Assembly (NCBI GenBank): GCA_963665525.1
Contig: OY762280.1
Coordinates: 3,658,001-3,722,000 of the forward strand
Reading direction: 5' to 3'
DNA from: UBA12077 sp963665525
Lineage (GTDB): Bacteria; Bacteroidota; Bacteroidia; Bacteroidales; UBA12077
DNA length: 64,000 nucleotides
Position 1 is the first letter of the stretch. Each line of letters begins with the position of its first letter. Shown one piece after another: positions 9,183 to 18,693 of this stretch. A model generated the notes under the pieces. That model saw only the letters and a program-made list of their open reading frames with translations. It had not been told where the DNA came from and made no database searches. A program made the translations under genes and the position numbers.

Positions 9183-10190
9183 TTATTTCACATTCTTTCC
9201 ATCATATCCCCACTTCAGGTACATTGATCCCCAAGTGAAACCTGCTCCAAATGTAGCAAGAATGATGTTATCACCTCTTTTAAGTTGATCTTCCCACTCC
9301 CACAAACATAATGGCAAAGTAGCAGCAGTCGTATTACCATACTTCTCGATGTTAATCATGACCTGATCTTTTCTAATTCCCATACGCTTAGCTGTTGCTT
9401 CAATAATACGCATATTTGCCTGATGAGGAACTAACCAGGTTAAATCATCTGGTTTAATATTATTTCTTTCCATCATTTCGACAGAAACATCAGCCATTTT
9501 TGAAACAGCCCATTTAAATACAGGTTGTCCTTCCTGGTAAATATAATGTTGTCGAGCATCCACTGTTTCATGACTTGCAGGAGCCACAGATCCACCGGCT
9601 TTTTGGTGTAAATGAACTCTTCCAACACCATCCGATTGTAATTTAAGATCAATAATACCAATATCTTCTGTTGTTGGCTCTAATAATACTGCACCTGCTC
9701 CATCTCCAAAAATTGGACAAGTTGCACGATCTTGATAATCCACAATAGACGACATTTTTTCTGCACCCACAACAATTACTTTCTTATATAGTCCAGACTC
9801 AACATATTTTGATGCTGTGGTTAGCGCATATAAAAATCCTGAACATCCAGCATTTAAATCAAAGCTAAATGCATTTCTAATATCACATTTATCACTAATG
9901 ATATTTGCTGTTGCAGGAAATTGATGGTCGGGAGTAACTGTTGCACAAATTAACAAATCAACTTCTTCAGGAGATGTTCCGGTTTTTTCTAATAACTGCT
10001 GAACAGCTTTGCTTCCTACAAACGAAGATCCTTCGCCTTTTTCCTTAATAATGTGTCGTTCTTTAATTCCGATTCTGGTCATGATCCACTCATCAGAAGT
10101 ATCGACCATTTTACTTAATTCATCATTGGTAAGGATATATTCAGGAACATAAGCTCCAACCCCTGTAATAGTTGCTCTTAATTTTGTCAT
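9183..10190 (-). CDS. fabH: 3-oxoacyl-ACP synthase III (FabH)
   Basis: A 335-residue condensing enzyme that joins acetyl- (or branched acyl-) CoA to malonyl-ACP to start fatty acid synthesis. The catalytic triad is visible: Cys116 in NAGCSGF, His256 in VPHQAN and Asn286 in YGNTTAA. The C-terminal GAGFTWGSMYLKW is family-typical. Its ATG overlaps the plsX stop by 4 nt (ATGA), so translation is probably coupled. It is the last gene of the yceD-rpmF-plsX-fabH operon. Confidence 0.97.
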   Translation of the reverse strand: MTKLRATITGVGAYVPEYILTNDELSKMVDTSDEWIMTRIGIKERHIIKEKGEGSSFVGSKAVQQLLEKTGTSPEEVDLLICATVTPDHQFPATANIISDKCDIRNAFSFDLNAGCSGFLYALTTASKYVESGLYKKVIVVGAEKMSSIVDYQDRATCPIFGDGAGAVLLEPTTEDIGIIDLKLQSDGVGRVHLHQKAGGSVAPASHETVDARQHYIYQEGQPVFKWAVSKMADVSVEMMERNNIKPDDLTWLVPHQANMRIIEATAKRMGIRKDQVMINIEKYGNTTAATLPLCLWEWEDQLKRGDNIILATFGAGFTWGSMYLKWGYDGKNVK

Positions 10191-11128
10191 TTAATTGCCT
10201 CCTTGATTTTTTCAGAAAGGTTTGCCTCAACCACTTCTTTGGTGTGGAGAATCATATTTTTAATGGCCACATCATTTGAAATTCCATGACCAATCACAAT
10301 ATTTTTATTAACACCTAAGATTGGAGTTCCACCATAGTTTTCGAAATTAAACTTATCGAAAAACTCGTCTTTTAATCTTCTCTTTCTATATAAAGTATAA
10401 AAAGCTTCTGCTTCTTTTAAAATTACATTGCCAACAAATCCGTCACAAACAATTACATCTGCTTTGCTTTCATCGAATAGCTCATTTGCTTCGATATTTC
10501 CCACAAAATTAAAATCTTTAGAATCTTTCATTAATTCGTGAGCAGACTTTGTTACCAGGTTTCCTTTTTCTTCTTCCGAACCAATATTCATTAAAGCAAC
10601 CTTAGGTTTTTTAATGTTATATACATTCTCTGCATATATTGATCCTAAGATACCATATTGGTAAAGTACATCTGGTTTTGTATCCGGATTTAAACCTACA
10701 TCTAAAAGAATAGAATGTGTTCCATCAAGCTTGGGTATTGGTCCCGTAATTACAGGACGAATAATTCCAGGGATTGATTTCACGGAATACATGGCTCCCA
10801 CCATCATAGCCCCTGTACTTCCAGCACTTGCGAAACCATCAATTTCTCCTTTTGCTAAAAGATAAAAACCTTTTGCAATACTAGAATCAGGTTTTTTACT
10901 AAATGCTTTTGCCGGGTGATCGTGCATATCAATAACCTGAGTAGTGTGTACCATGTCAAAATTACTGGCATCAACACCTTCTCTGTTCAAAATTTCATTG
11001 ATTTTTTCCTGATCACCAATGAGTACAATACGATCTTCGGATGACATTTTCTTATGAGCTAAAATTGCTCCTAAAACCGTAGCTTCAGGAGCAAAATCTC
11101 CGCCCATAATATCTATTCCAATTCTCAT
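10187..11128 (-). CDS. plsX: Phosphate acyltransferase PlsX
   Basis: A 313-residue protein starting MRIGIDIMGGDFAPEATVLG, the diagnostic PlsX N-terminus. Further family motifs are ASAGSTGAMMVGAMY, LLDVGLNPD and VCDGFVGNVILK. PlsX makes acyl-phosphate from acyl-ACP for the PlsY route of phosphatidic acid synthesis and is a peripheral membrane enzyme. It is 22 bp after rpmF and overlaps fabH by 4 bp. This order links lipid synthesis to ribosome assembly and is widely conserved. Confidence 0.97.
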   Translation of the reverse strand: MRIGIDIMGGDFAPEATVLGAILAHKKMSSEDRIVLIGDQEKINEILNREGVDASNFDMVHTTQVIDMHDHPAKAFSKKPDSSIAKGFYLLAKGEIDGFASAGSTGAMMVGAMYSVKSIPGIIRPVITGPIPKLDGTHSILLDVGLNPDTKPDVLYQYGILGSIYAENVYNIKKPKVALMNIGSEEEKGNLVTKSAHELMKDSKDFNFVGNIEANELFDESKADVIVCDGFVGNVILKEAEAFYTLYRKRRLKDEFFDKFNFENYGGTPILGVNKNIVIGHGISNDVAIKNMILHTKEVVEANLSEKIKEAIK

Positions 11129-11150
11129 ATGAGTTTGAATTTCTTAAAGT

Positions 11151-11336
11151 CTATGCGTTTACTTCTTTATCAACAGCTAACTGTCCTTTGTAATATCCGC
11201 ACTCAGGACACACTCTGTGATACTCATGTGAAGCACCGCAGTTTGAACATGTTGCAACAGTTGGTGCTGTTGCTTTGTAATGTGTTCTTCTCTTGTCTCT
11301 TCTCTGTTTCGATGTCTTTCTCTTTGGATGTGCCAT
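11151..11336 (-). CDS. rpmF: 50S ribosomal protein L32
   Basis: A 61-residue protein of standard length with basic N-terminus MAHPKRKTSKQRRDKRRTHY. It has a four-cysteine zinc ribbon, CSNC (30-33) and CPEC (43-46), so this is the zinc-containing C+ form. It lies 5 bp after the yceD stop and upstream of plsX. Confidence 0.98.
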   Translation of the reverse strand: MAHPKRKTSKQRRDKRRTHYKATAPTVATCSNCGASHEYHRVCPECGYYKGQLAVDKEVNA

Positions 11337-11341
11337 TTCTA

Positions 11342-11881
11342 CTAATTATTATTGTTACCCATTAAATTTTTCAAATCATCCCACCGGGGATCAATATCCT
11401 CATTGGTAGGCTCGTCTACTTTATAATTATTTAATTTTTCCAACATTGCAGGGTTGCAAGTTACTTCCCCGTTTTCATCATCGGGATGAACTCTTTTAAG
11501 CGGAATGCTCAGATTTATACTTTCGTAAAGGTAATGCGATAAGTCTAACTCATAATCACTCGGTAATAAACAAATTACATTTTCGGCCAAATCTTCTTCT
11601 CTTTCGGAGAATTTCACGAATAATTTACCCGTGTAATGAATTGGCTGATGATATTCGTCTAAACACCTGTCACAAGTTAACTCAACATATCCTTCAATAT
11701 CAACATCTAACTCTAAAAACGAAGATTTCTTATTGAATAAAACCTTTGCTTTTAAATTCCCTTTTTCTATATCTGAATATTCCAAACCCTCAAAGAACAA
11801 ATCATCAATGTCAAATTCGAATTCATGTATTCCCTCACTCAACCCCTGATAAACAATCCGATATTTGCTTAATTGATTCAC
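11342..11881 (-). CDS. yceD: YceD/DUF177 family protein
   Basis: A 179-residue protein with the DUF177 core: a central CDRCLDEY motif, an acidic second half, and the C-terminal IDPRWDDLKNL. Homologues are invariably found upstream of rpmF and are implicated in 23S rRNA/50S maturation; the exact activity is not settled. It is the first gene of the four-gene operon, and a Bacteroidota -7 element lies 23 bp upstream. The two-cysteine motif CDRC plus a third Cys in EVTCNP suggests metal binding, but that is inference. Confidence 0.9.
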   Translation of the reverse strand: MNQLSKYRIVYQGLSEGIHEFEFDIDDLFFEGLEYSDIEKGNLKAKVLFNKKSSFLELDVDIEGYVELTCDRCLDEYHQPIHYTGKLFVKFSEREEDLAENVICLLPSDYELDLSHYLYESINLSIPLKRVHPDDENGEVTCNPAMLEKLNNYKVDEPTNEDIDPRWDDLKNLMGNNNN

Positions 11882-11903
11882 TCCTACCTAATTTTACATC
11901 GTG

Positions 11904-11911
11904 CAAAAGTA
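11904..11911 (-). promoter_or_regulatory. Bacteroidota -7 promoter element for yceD operon
   Basis: On the minus strand this reads TACTTTTG, an exact match to the TAnnTTTG consensus, just upstream of the yceD start. The -33 TTTG is not clear. Confidence 0.5.
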
Positions 11912-12049
11912 TAAATTAATATTCGAATAAAAAAAGAAATTTTGCGGATAAGATTTGTGCGAAATACTTCTAAAAAAGCAAAAGCAATAAAACATCGCAT
12001 AAAACACTGTTTATCTGACTTATATAACACACCACATTGAAATCCTAAT

Positions 12050-13201
12050 TTATTTTTTTAGAACAATGCGCATGTTAGTTCCTTTATTGATTTCGGAATA
12101 ATTGACAAATATTTTTCCATTGTGATAAAGCTCAATAATTCGCTTAGACAAGGAAAGTCCTAAGCCCCATCCTCTTTGTTTTGTGGTATATCCCGGCTGA
12201 AAAATTGTCTTATACTTTGATTTTGCTAATCCTTTTCCTTCGTCAATAACATCAATAAACAGGTACTGAATTCTATCATCCATATTTACTGTTATTGTTC
12301 CATTCCCTTCCATTGAATCAATAGCATTTTTCAAAACGTTCTCAATAACCCATTCAAATAGTGAAATATTGAATGGCACCATTATTTTATCATTTTCAGA
12401 AAAATTGATGTTAAACTTAACTTTTTCAGATGATCGTGCCTTTATATAATTAACCGCATGGAATAAAACATGAATAATATCTTGCTTTTCCAGTTTAGGT
12501 GCCGATCCTATTTTTGAAAAACGTTCCGTAATTTTCTCCAGCCTATTGACATCTTTTTCAAATTCGGCCACCACATTTTCATCTACGTTCTTTAATTTAA
12601 GTAATTCAAGACTTGCCATTAACGAGGATGTTGGAGTTCCTAATTGATGAGCAGTTTCTTTTGACATACCTACCCAAACCTGATTTTGCTCTGCTTTACG
12701 CGATGCACTAAAAGCAATATATGAAACAACTAAAAATAATGCTATTACTCCAAACTGAATAATCGGGAAATAAAATAAACGGGTAAGTAGAATGGATTCT
12801 TTATAATAGATGAAGTTTTTATTGCCATCAAGTAATGTAATTTCAATGGCATCGTTATCCTTTTTCATTTTTTCAAGCTGCTTGCTTAAATATTTAGGAT
12901 CATTCTCTTTGTTTGGATCCAGATTTCGAGATGAAATAATCTCACCGTCTTTATCAGTTAAGATCACAGGAACCGTTTCGTTATTCTTAATGACTTCAAG
13001 AATAAAAGTATAATCTTTTTCTTGATTATCAAGAGCTGAAAGTTGTTTCATCCCTAAAGCCCATAATTCTACTTTCTTTCGCTCTTCGATGGCTAATTTT
13101 TTTGCCAGATTGTTGGTTATCAGAAATGTCGAAATCCCAATGATAACTGCAACTATTAAAAGCAACAGCTTCCATTTCTGTTTTTTGGTATAAATACTCA
13201 A
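12050..13201 (-). CDS. Two-TM sensor histidine kinase
   Basis: A 383-residue membrane kinase. TM1 is at ~11-31, an extracytoplasmic sensor region (~35-140) follows, and TM2 is at ~143-165. The H box is KETAHQLGTPTSSL with His185. The N box is ENVLKNAIDSM, and the G boxes include DEGKGLAK and RGWGLGLSLSKRII. The phosphoacceptor context HQLGTPTSSL is that of the Bacteroidota HPK group, not classical HExP. No response regulator gene is adjacent, so its partner lies elsewhere. It is transcribed as a single gene. Confidence 0.9.
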   Translation of the reverse strand: MSIYTKKQKWKLLLLIVAVIIGISTFLITNNLAKKLAIEERKKVELWALGMKQLSALDNQEKDYTFILEVIKNNETVPVILTDKDGEIISSRNLDPNKENDPKYLSKQLEKMKKDNDAIEITLLDGNKNFIYYKESILLTRLFYFPIIQFGVIALFLVVSYIAFSASRKAEQNQVWVGMSKETAHQLGTPTSSLMASLELLKLKNVDENVVAEFEKDVNRLEKITERFSKIGSAPKLEKQDIIHVLFHAVNYIKARSSEKVKFNINFSENDKIMVPFNISLFEWVIENVLKNAIDSMEGNGTITVNMDDRIQYLFIDVIDEGKGLAKSKYKTIFQPGYTTKQRGWGLGLSLSKRIIELYHNGKIFVNYSEINKGTNMRIVLKK

Positions 13202-13772
13202 GGTTATTGTGTTTAAATAAATCGTAAAAATAACAATCCTAAATAATCAAGCCAAGAAATAAGACTCTAAAATATTGGTTGATTCGTTAATAAAAGATGT
13301 TGTTTTTATCTTTCTCCTTGATGAGAAAGAAACAAAGAATCAAGAAAAAACGATGCTTCCTCCCTCACTGTGAGGCTTAAAGAGTTTTAATATAAAGCAG
13401 GCAAGCCTCTTTACATAAACTCTAAAAACCTCACATTCTCTCAAACGCCTGGCTCGCCGTTTTTTCAGGTCAACGCTCATCATTTACAACTATAGATTAA
13501 ATTAGTAATAGTGTGGTGGGAAATCCGAAATGTGTGCGGAATTGTTGATAATCACCATGCGACCACGATTCTTGATATGAGGAATTGTACTTTTAAACTT
13601 TTTTGAAATAGGTATTGATCTGTGAAAAAAGGACTGATTATCAAAATTCATTCATTTCGGTTGATTTTGGTTCTTTTATCAAGAAAAGAAGCAATAATAT
13701 TTAAAAGAAGATCTAGAAAATAAATACCTTAGGTTATTTTGCGGAAACTAATTAAACTCAAAATGGTTTTAA
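13202..13772. other. 571-bp intergenic region, no gene
   Basis: No credible coding frame is present on either strand. The region holds the inverted-ended element described at 13309-13691. It also has a small perfect hairpin, CCTCAC-T-GTGAGG, at 13363-13375. It is more GC-rich and less AT-monotonous than other gaps here, which fits an inserted repetitive element or decayed gene. Confidence 0.6.
13309..13691. repeat. ~380-bp element with imperfect inverted ends (MITE-like)
   Basis: The left end (13309-13344, ...CTTGATGAGAAAGAAAC...) and right end (13660-13691, ...GGTTCTTTTATCAAGAAAAG...) are imperfect reverse complements over about 30 bp. The inside has no open frame. It looks like a short non-autonomous repeat or fossil. 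Similar ATCAAGAAAAAGAA-type sequences recur between genes in many Bacteroidota from memory, but copy number here is unknown. Confidence 0.45.
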
Positions 13773-16406
13773 CTATTTAACAGTTGTATCTTCCTCCCAC
13801 TCAATCTCGAATTTTGGATCTGATTCTAATTTGGTATTCTGTTTTGCTTCCTTTTCTTTTTTAGTTTCATCGAACTCTATTTGAAAATTTTCCTGATTAC
13901 TTTCTCTGTTTTCAACCTTTATTGAAGTATCATTTTTATACCATCCAAATTCTTCGTTAAGGATTTCTTTCAATTCTTTTTTCTCCTCTTTCATGTTTTC
14001 TTTTCGATCTCGTCTTGCTGCTTTGCGATCGTACTTAATACGACTTTTGTCTTGATCACCTTCTAAGCGTAAATAAAGTGTTATCCTTCCTTCCTTATCC
14101 TCTTCAAGTTGATCATTAAACTGTTTTTTGCGATTTGATCTTTTCATTTTCCCGGACAATAAATCAGATAATAAAACTTTTAAATGATAAGAATATTCGC
14201 TGTTAAAACCATGAGTGCCTGAAGCCGTAAGATTTAATGCTGATGATTGAATATCCATCTGTGGTATAATAACCTGTTCGTTTTTTATGGTTATTTGATT
14301 TTTTAAGGTTGAAAATTTGATGTTTTTCAATTCATCCATATCAATAAACCTTGATAATCCCAACATAGGTTCAAAATCATTCAACTCTCCATTGGTAATA
14401 GTTAAATCACAATCTGAATTAACCGATTGTTTATATATTTCAATCTTATCAGACCATTCGGACGAAAAATAAACATCACCGGTTAAATCTCCTTCTACAT
14501 TTTGATTTGATATAAAATCTTGTCCAAAGTTGTTAAATGAATAAAACAATTTATTCATGTTGATACCTGTTAACCTGCTCTGTGATTTTATCATAAAATC
14601 ATTATTATACTTTTGAATAATAACTCCTCCCGCTTTAACATTACCATTCATTGAATTAAACGATACTTCATGTAATGAAAACATTTTTGGTTTATAGTTA
14701 AGATTTCCTTTTATATCAGTTGCATAAAATTTTCCAAGCTCAAAATTTTCAATGTTGAGTCTTAACTGTAATGCAAGTTTTTCTGGAAAATGAAACGATT
14801 CAGAACCACCTCCTTCTTTATCCGTTTTAAAAAGTAATGATAATTCGTCCAGGTTAATTTTACGGGAATATAACTTGGCATTTATATTAAAAATATCGCG
14901 TTGGTTAAAATATTCAAACAATTTTGAAATGCGACCACGAATTAAAAAATCATTGTTATTAATCTTAAAGAAAAGACTGTCGGTATACAATGTTCTGTTA
15001 AGATTTATATTTCCTGTAAGCTGATTTAATACTAAAGGATGATTTTTAAATTTAAGTTCTCCTTCTTTTAATCTGACTTGTACACTATAATCTTTTGTAA
15101 ACAGATCGCGAAATCGAAAGGACCGTAGCTCATCATAACTACCACTATATTTAATTTCTGATTCTGCATAGCCATTTAAAATATCAATGGTGTCAATTTC
15201 AAAAATGTTTTTTATTTCATCAAGATAAAGTTCAGAATGTAAATCAAGTTTTATTTGGGGGTTTTTAAAATCGGATAATTTGAAAACTCCTTGAAAAAAG
15301 TTCTGTTCTACATTAAAACTAAAACTTTTAAAAACCAAGCGGGAAGTATGAGCCATGTTTTTGGTACCATTGGTAAACTCACCATCAATATTCATATTAC
15401 TTAAACGTATTTCTCTTTCTTCATCAAAAAGTTGAGCATCACTCAATAAGAATAGTGCTTCAATGTGTGGTTTATTAACCTTAATGTTTTCTCCTGTAAT
15501 ACTTAAATTTAATGTAGCTGTTCCTTGCTGACCAATAATGTTTGGAAATTCATTGATAATTTTGGGTGGTAAGTTGTTTATAAAAGTTCTTAAATCAAGG
15601 TTTTTCCCCGAAACGATTAAATCTATTTTCTTTTTTCCTGACTTTTCAATATTCCCATTCAGGTTAAATTTTAAATTGTCCAGATTCAAATTGCCATTTT
15701 TAAATTTGATCAAATCATTGACAATATCTAAATTTAATCTGCCTTTTACCTTTTTATTCGATATATAATCAATATTTTCAATGTTTAATTTTTCAATAAA
15801 CTGATCCGTCTTTATTTTCATCAGGTAAGTTCGCTTCGAGAAATTACCTTCAAAGTCCATGTTATCTACGGTTGACTCTAGAATAAACTTGGTAGCATCG
15901 TTACAAAAAAGAATGTTGGTATTGCTAATTCGCACTTTTGTTAGCTCAAGACTAAATTCACTTTCTTCCAGCTCTTCCTCTTTCGTCTTCCAAAAAATAT
16001 AATTTGGATCGCCCAGATAATCAACAAATAGATTAATATTCCCCTGATCGAAATGAATGCTACTAATTGTATAGTTTTTAGTAATTAAATCTAAAATGTT
16101 GATTTGCACATAAATACTTTTTGCAAAAAATAGGGTATCCGTATTAAATTCCTGAACGGATTTAAAATATCCTTGCTTGGAGTGTGCAAGTACATTCTTA
16201 AACTCAAGTGATGCTTTAGGAAATTTCTGCAGTAATGAAAAGTTAACATCCTCAACTTCAACTTCGGCTAAAAGATACTCGTTTAGTTCCTCAATAAGAT
16301 ACTGACTAACCTGATCTTCGTAAAAATATGCAAGTGAAGTTGCGATAGCTATTAAAATCACGAGAGCAAGTGATAATCCAATGAATATTGATTTTATATT
16401 TCGCAT
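13773..16406 (-). CDS. AsmA-like inner-membrane/periplasmic protein
   Basis: An 877-residue protein with one N-terminal membrane segment (~7-29) and a long, strand-rich periplasmic body. It has many repeats of short amphipathic beta strands and Asn/Gly turns, as in AsmA/TamB-type bridge proteins; the C-terminal ~700 fits the AsmA C-terminal region (NGNVKAGGVIIQ, LTASGTHGFNSEYSYHL). The last ~130 residues are highly charged (Lys/Glu) and coiled. AsmA-like proteins are thought to carry phospholipids between membranes. It is a single gene with its own promoter. Confidence 0.85.
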   Translation of the reverse strand: MRNIKSIFIGLSLALVILIAIATSLAYFYEDQVSQYLIEELNEYLLAEVEVEDVNFSLLQKFPKASLEFKNVLAHSKQGYFKSVQEFNTDTLFFAKSIYVQINILDLITKNYTISSIHFDQGNINLFVDYLGDPNYIFWKTKEEELEESEFSLELTKVRISNTNILFCNDATKFILESTVDNMDFEGNFSKRTYLMKIKTDQFIEKLNIENIDYISNKKVKGRLNLDIVNDLIKFKNGNLNLDNLKFNLNGNIEKSGKKKIDLIVSGKNLDLRTFINNLPPKIINEFPNIIGQQGTATLNLSITGENIKVNKPHIEALFLLSDAQLFDEEREIRLSNMNIDGEFTNGTKNMAHTSRLVFKSFSFNVEQNFFQGVFKLSDFKNPQIKLDLHSELYLDEIKNIFEIDTIDILNGYAESEIKYSGSYDELRSFRFRDLFTKDYSVQVRLKEGELKFKNHPLVLNQLTGNINLNRTLYTDSLFFKINNNDFLIRGRISKLFEYFNQRDIFNINAKLYSRKINLDELSLLFKTDKEGGGSESFHFPEKLALQLRLNIENFELGKFYATDIKGNLNYKPKMFSLHEVSFNSMNGNVKAGGVIIQKYNNDFMIKSQSRLTGINMNKLFYSFNNFGQDFISNQNVEGDLTGDVYFSSEWSDKIEIYKQSVNSDCDLTITNGELNDFEPMLGLSRFIDMDELKNIKFSTLKNQITIKNEQVIIPQMDIQSSALNLTASGTHGFNSEYSYHLKVLLSDLLSGKMKRSNRKKQFNDQLEEDKEGRITLYLRLEGDQDKSRIKYDRKAARRDRKENMKEEKKELKEILNEEFGWYKNDTSIKVENRESNQENFQIEFDETKKEKEAKQNTKLESDPKFEIEWEEDTTVK

Positions 16407-16433
16407 TTATAAACTATTATTTATGTATTTCAG

Positions 16434-16467
16434 CAAAAGTAGTAAAGTTAACTTTTACTACCTCAAA
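16434..16467 (-). promoter_or_regulatory. Promoter of the AsmA-like gene
   Basis: On the minus strand: -33 TTTG (16464-16467), 22-bp spacer, -7 TACTTTTG (16434-16441). This fits the Bacteroidota consensus apart from a slightly long spacer. Confidence 0.55.
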
Positions 16468-16501
16468 AACTTTACCATAGCATGAAATGTTTCTTATAAA
16501 T

Positions 16502-16530
16502 AAAAAGCCAACTAAAAAAGTTGGCTTTTT
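16502..16530 (-). terminator. Terminator after the unknown gene
   Basis: AAAAAGCCAACT and AGTTGGCTTTTT form a 12-bp stem with a 5-nt A loop. It is 20 bp after the stop of the minus-strand gene at 16550. Confidence 0.85.
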
Positions 16531-16549
16531 CTGAGTAAAACGATGTTTA

Positions 16550-17266
16550 TTATCTATAATCCTTTTCAATTAAATCGATGTATAGTTTTTGAATTGTCTT
16601 AATTTTCTCAATCTGCCCCTCGCATATATACAATCTAACCACTTCCACAATTCCTTTTTTACGATAAAAAACTCCCTGTGCTGCATCAAAATCCCTATTA
16701 TCCAGGTTATTCTTGATTTTTTGTGTAAAATCTTTAAAAATATCCCATGGTAAATCTTTAGGTATTTCTATGTAGAATTTTGAGTCTTCTTCTAAATCAT
16801 CGTATATACCATCTTCTAATTCATCAATATAAAAATGCTTGTGGATAACTATTAATCCTGGCGAATCAATCATCTTTTGTTTAGCAAATTTAATCCCATT
16901 TTCCTGATACAGGTTTTGCAATTCAGGTAAGAAAGTAAAGCTTTTTAGATATTTAACCCTAATACATGGATAAGTTGATGTCTTAAAATGAATGTGACCT
17001 ACTGATGCATTAAAGTCGAACTGAAAATTCTGGCTGATTTTTTTAGTTATTCTGGCAATCAACTCAAATGAGTATTCTTTCGATAATATTAAAAATAAAG
17101 AATTCGGTCTTGATTTTTCTGGTAAATCTACTCCATGATAATCACGAAAAGGATTCAAACTTTCTAAGACAAAGCTGTTTTTGAGTATGTTATTGTTAAC
17201 AGTAGTCAGGTTTTGCTCCTTTTTAATGTATCCTACCGTTTCGATCCATGTTTTATCTTGACACAT
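16550..17266 (-). CDS. Conserved-looking cytoplasmic protein of unknown function
   Basis: A 238-residue protein without signal peptide or membrane segment. It has a mixed alpha/beta pattern: an N-terminal region containing NPFRDYHGVDLPEKSRPNSLFL, an amphipathic helix ELIARITKKISQNF, a central HIHFKTSTYPCIRVKYL strand region, and a C-terminal strand-helix unit ending EKIKTIQKLYIDLIEKDY. I recognise no family. It is followed by a strong terminator and read divergently from the U32 gene, with a ~165-bp shared upstream region. Codon use and composition look like the neighbours, so there is no sign of recent transfer. Confidence 0.7.
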   Translation of the reverse strand: MCQDKTWIETVGYIKKEQNLTTVNNNILKNSFVLESLNPFRDYHGVDLPEKSRPNSLFLILSKEYSFELIARITKKISQNFQFDFNASVGHIHFKTSTYPCIRVKYLKSFTFLPELQNLYQENGIKFAKQKMIDSPGLIVIHKHFYIDELEDGIYDDLEEDSKFYIEIPKDLPWDIFKDFTQKIKNNLDNRDFDAAQGVFYRKKGIVEVVRLYICEGQIEKIKTIQKLYIDLIEKDYR

Positions 17267-17404
17267 AATACATTTTTTTGATAAGTTATTAAATAGCTAG
17301 ATTAAAGTCAAATCTGTAAATGTGCTGGTGTTAAAATATTTTATAATAAACAATGTGTATGATATTATAGTTCATACTTTAGATTTAAATCATCTAAAAA
17401 AATT

Positions 17405-17412
17405 TAACTTTG
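17405..17412 (+). promoter_or_regulatory. -7 promoter element for U32 gene
   Basis: TAACTTTG matches TAnnTTTG exactly, 22 bp before the ATG at 17435. No good -33 TTTG is visible, so the promoter may be weak or activated. Confidence 0.45.
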
Positions 17413-17434
17413 TGCAGAAATTAAAATTCTTGTG

Positions 17435-18691
17435 ATGAAAAGAAATGATTTTGAAATAATGGCTCCTGTTGGTTCATATGAATCACTCATGGCAGCTATT
17501 CAAGGAGGGGCTGATGCTGTTTATTTTGGGATAGAAAAAATGAATATGCGTGCGCATTCATCCAACAATTTTACCTTCGAAGATTTAAAAAAAATTGTAA
17601 GTGTTTGTGGCGAACATCATATTAAAACTTACTTAACTGTAAATACAGTCATATATGACAAAGAGCTTCCCTTAATGCAAGAAATTGTTAATGCAGCTAA
17701 AGACAACAAAGTAACCGCAATCATTGCATCCGACATTTCTGTTATTAACTATGCTCGAAGCATAGGAGTCGAAGTGCATATTTCTACTCAACTTAACGTA
17801 AGCAATATTGAAAGTTTAAAGTTTTACTCTCAATTTGCTGATGTAATTGTTTTAGCAAGAGAACTTAATCTTGATCAAGTTTCTGAAATTAGCAAAAAGA
17901 TTAAAAAAGAAAATATTACAGGTCCTTCGGGCAAACTGGTTAAAATTGAAATGTTTGTTCATGGTGCTTTATGTATGGCTATTTCAGGAAAATGTTACTT
18001 AAGTTTACATGAGAAGAACTATTCGGCTAATCGAGGTGCTTGTCTGCAAACTTGTAGAAAAGCATATACTGTTACTGAAAAAGAATCAGGGAATCAACTT
18101 GATATAGATAATGAATACATCATGTCGCCCAAAGACTTAAGCACAATAAAGTTTTTAAATAAAGTGCTCGACTCTGGTGTTACTGTACTTAAAATCGAAG
18201 GTCGGGCCCGCCCACCAGAATATGTAAAAACAGTATCTGAATGTTACAATGAAGCTATTCATGCATATCTGGAAGGGACCTTTAATGAAGAAAAAATTGA
18301 TCGTTGGACAGAAAGACTCTCCACTGTGTTTAATCGTGGATTTTGGGATGGATATTATTTAGGGCAAAAACTAGGAGAATGGAGCCACAAGTATGGTTCT
18401 CGTGCTACAAAAAGAAAACTTTATATCGGCAAAACCACCAATTACTTTACAAAAATTAAAGTTGCTGAGTTTTTAATTGAAACCTATGACCTTAAAGTAG
18501 GTGACGAAATTCTAGTTATAGGTCCAACAACAGGAGTTGTTCAACTAAGCGTTCCGGAAATAAGAGTTGACTTAAAAAACACAGAAATTGCAGAAAAAGG
18601 CATGCGCTGTTCTGTGCCCATTGAAACTTTAATTAGAAGATCAGATAAAGTTTATAAAATAGTTGATTCAGATAAAGTTAAACAACAATAG
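17435..18691 (+). CDS. Peptidase U32 family protein (RNA-hydroxylation type)
   Basis: A ~418-residue protein starting MKRNDFEIMAPVGSYESLMAA; I prefer the ATG at 17435 over the GTG one codon earlier. U32 hallmarks are GGADAVYFG, HISTQLNVSN and VLARELNLDQVSEI. Four cysteines lie in GALCMA, GKCYLS and GACLQTC, the set that binds a [4Fe-4S] cluster in this family. Despite the peptidase name, characterised relatives (TrhP, RlhA, UbiU) act in prephenate-dependent or O2-independent hydroxylation of tRNA, rRNA or ubiquinone precursors. The length and KIEGRARPPEYVKTV region best fit the TrhP/RlhA branch. Which RNA it modifies cannot be told from the sequence. Confidence 0.88.
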   Translation: MKRNDFEIMAPVGSYESLMAAIQGGADAVYFGIEKMNMRAHSSNNFTFEDLKKIVSVCGEHHIKTYLTVNTVIYDKELPLMQEIVNAAKDNKVTAIIASDISVINYARSIGVEVHISTQLNVSNIESLKFYSQFADVIVLARELNLDQVSEISKKIKKENITGPSGKLVKIEMFVHGALCMAISGKCYLSLHEKNYSANRGACLQTCRKAYTVTEKESGNQLDIDNEYIMSPKDLSTIKFLNKVLDSGVTVLKIEGRARPPEYVKTVSECYNEAIHAYLEGTFNEEKIDRWTERLSTVFNRGFWDGYYLGQKLGEWSHKYGSRATKRKLYIGKTTNYFTKIKVAEFLIETYDLKVGDEILVIGPTTGVVQLSVPEIRVDLKNTEIAEKGMRCSVPIETLIRRSDKVYKIVDSDKVKQQ

Positions 18692-18693
18692 TT

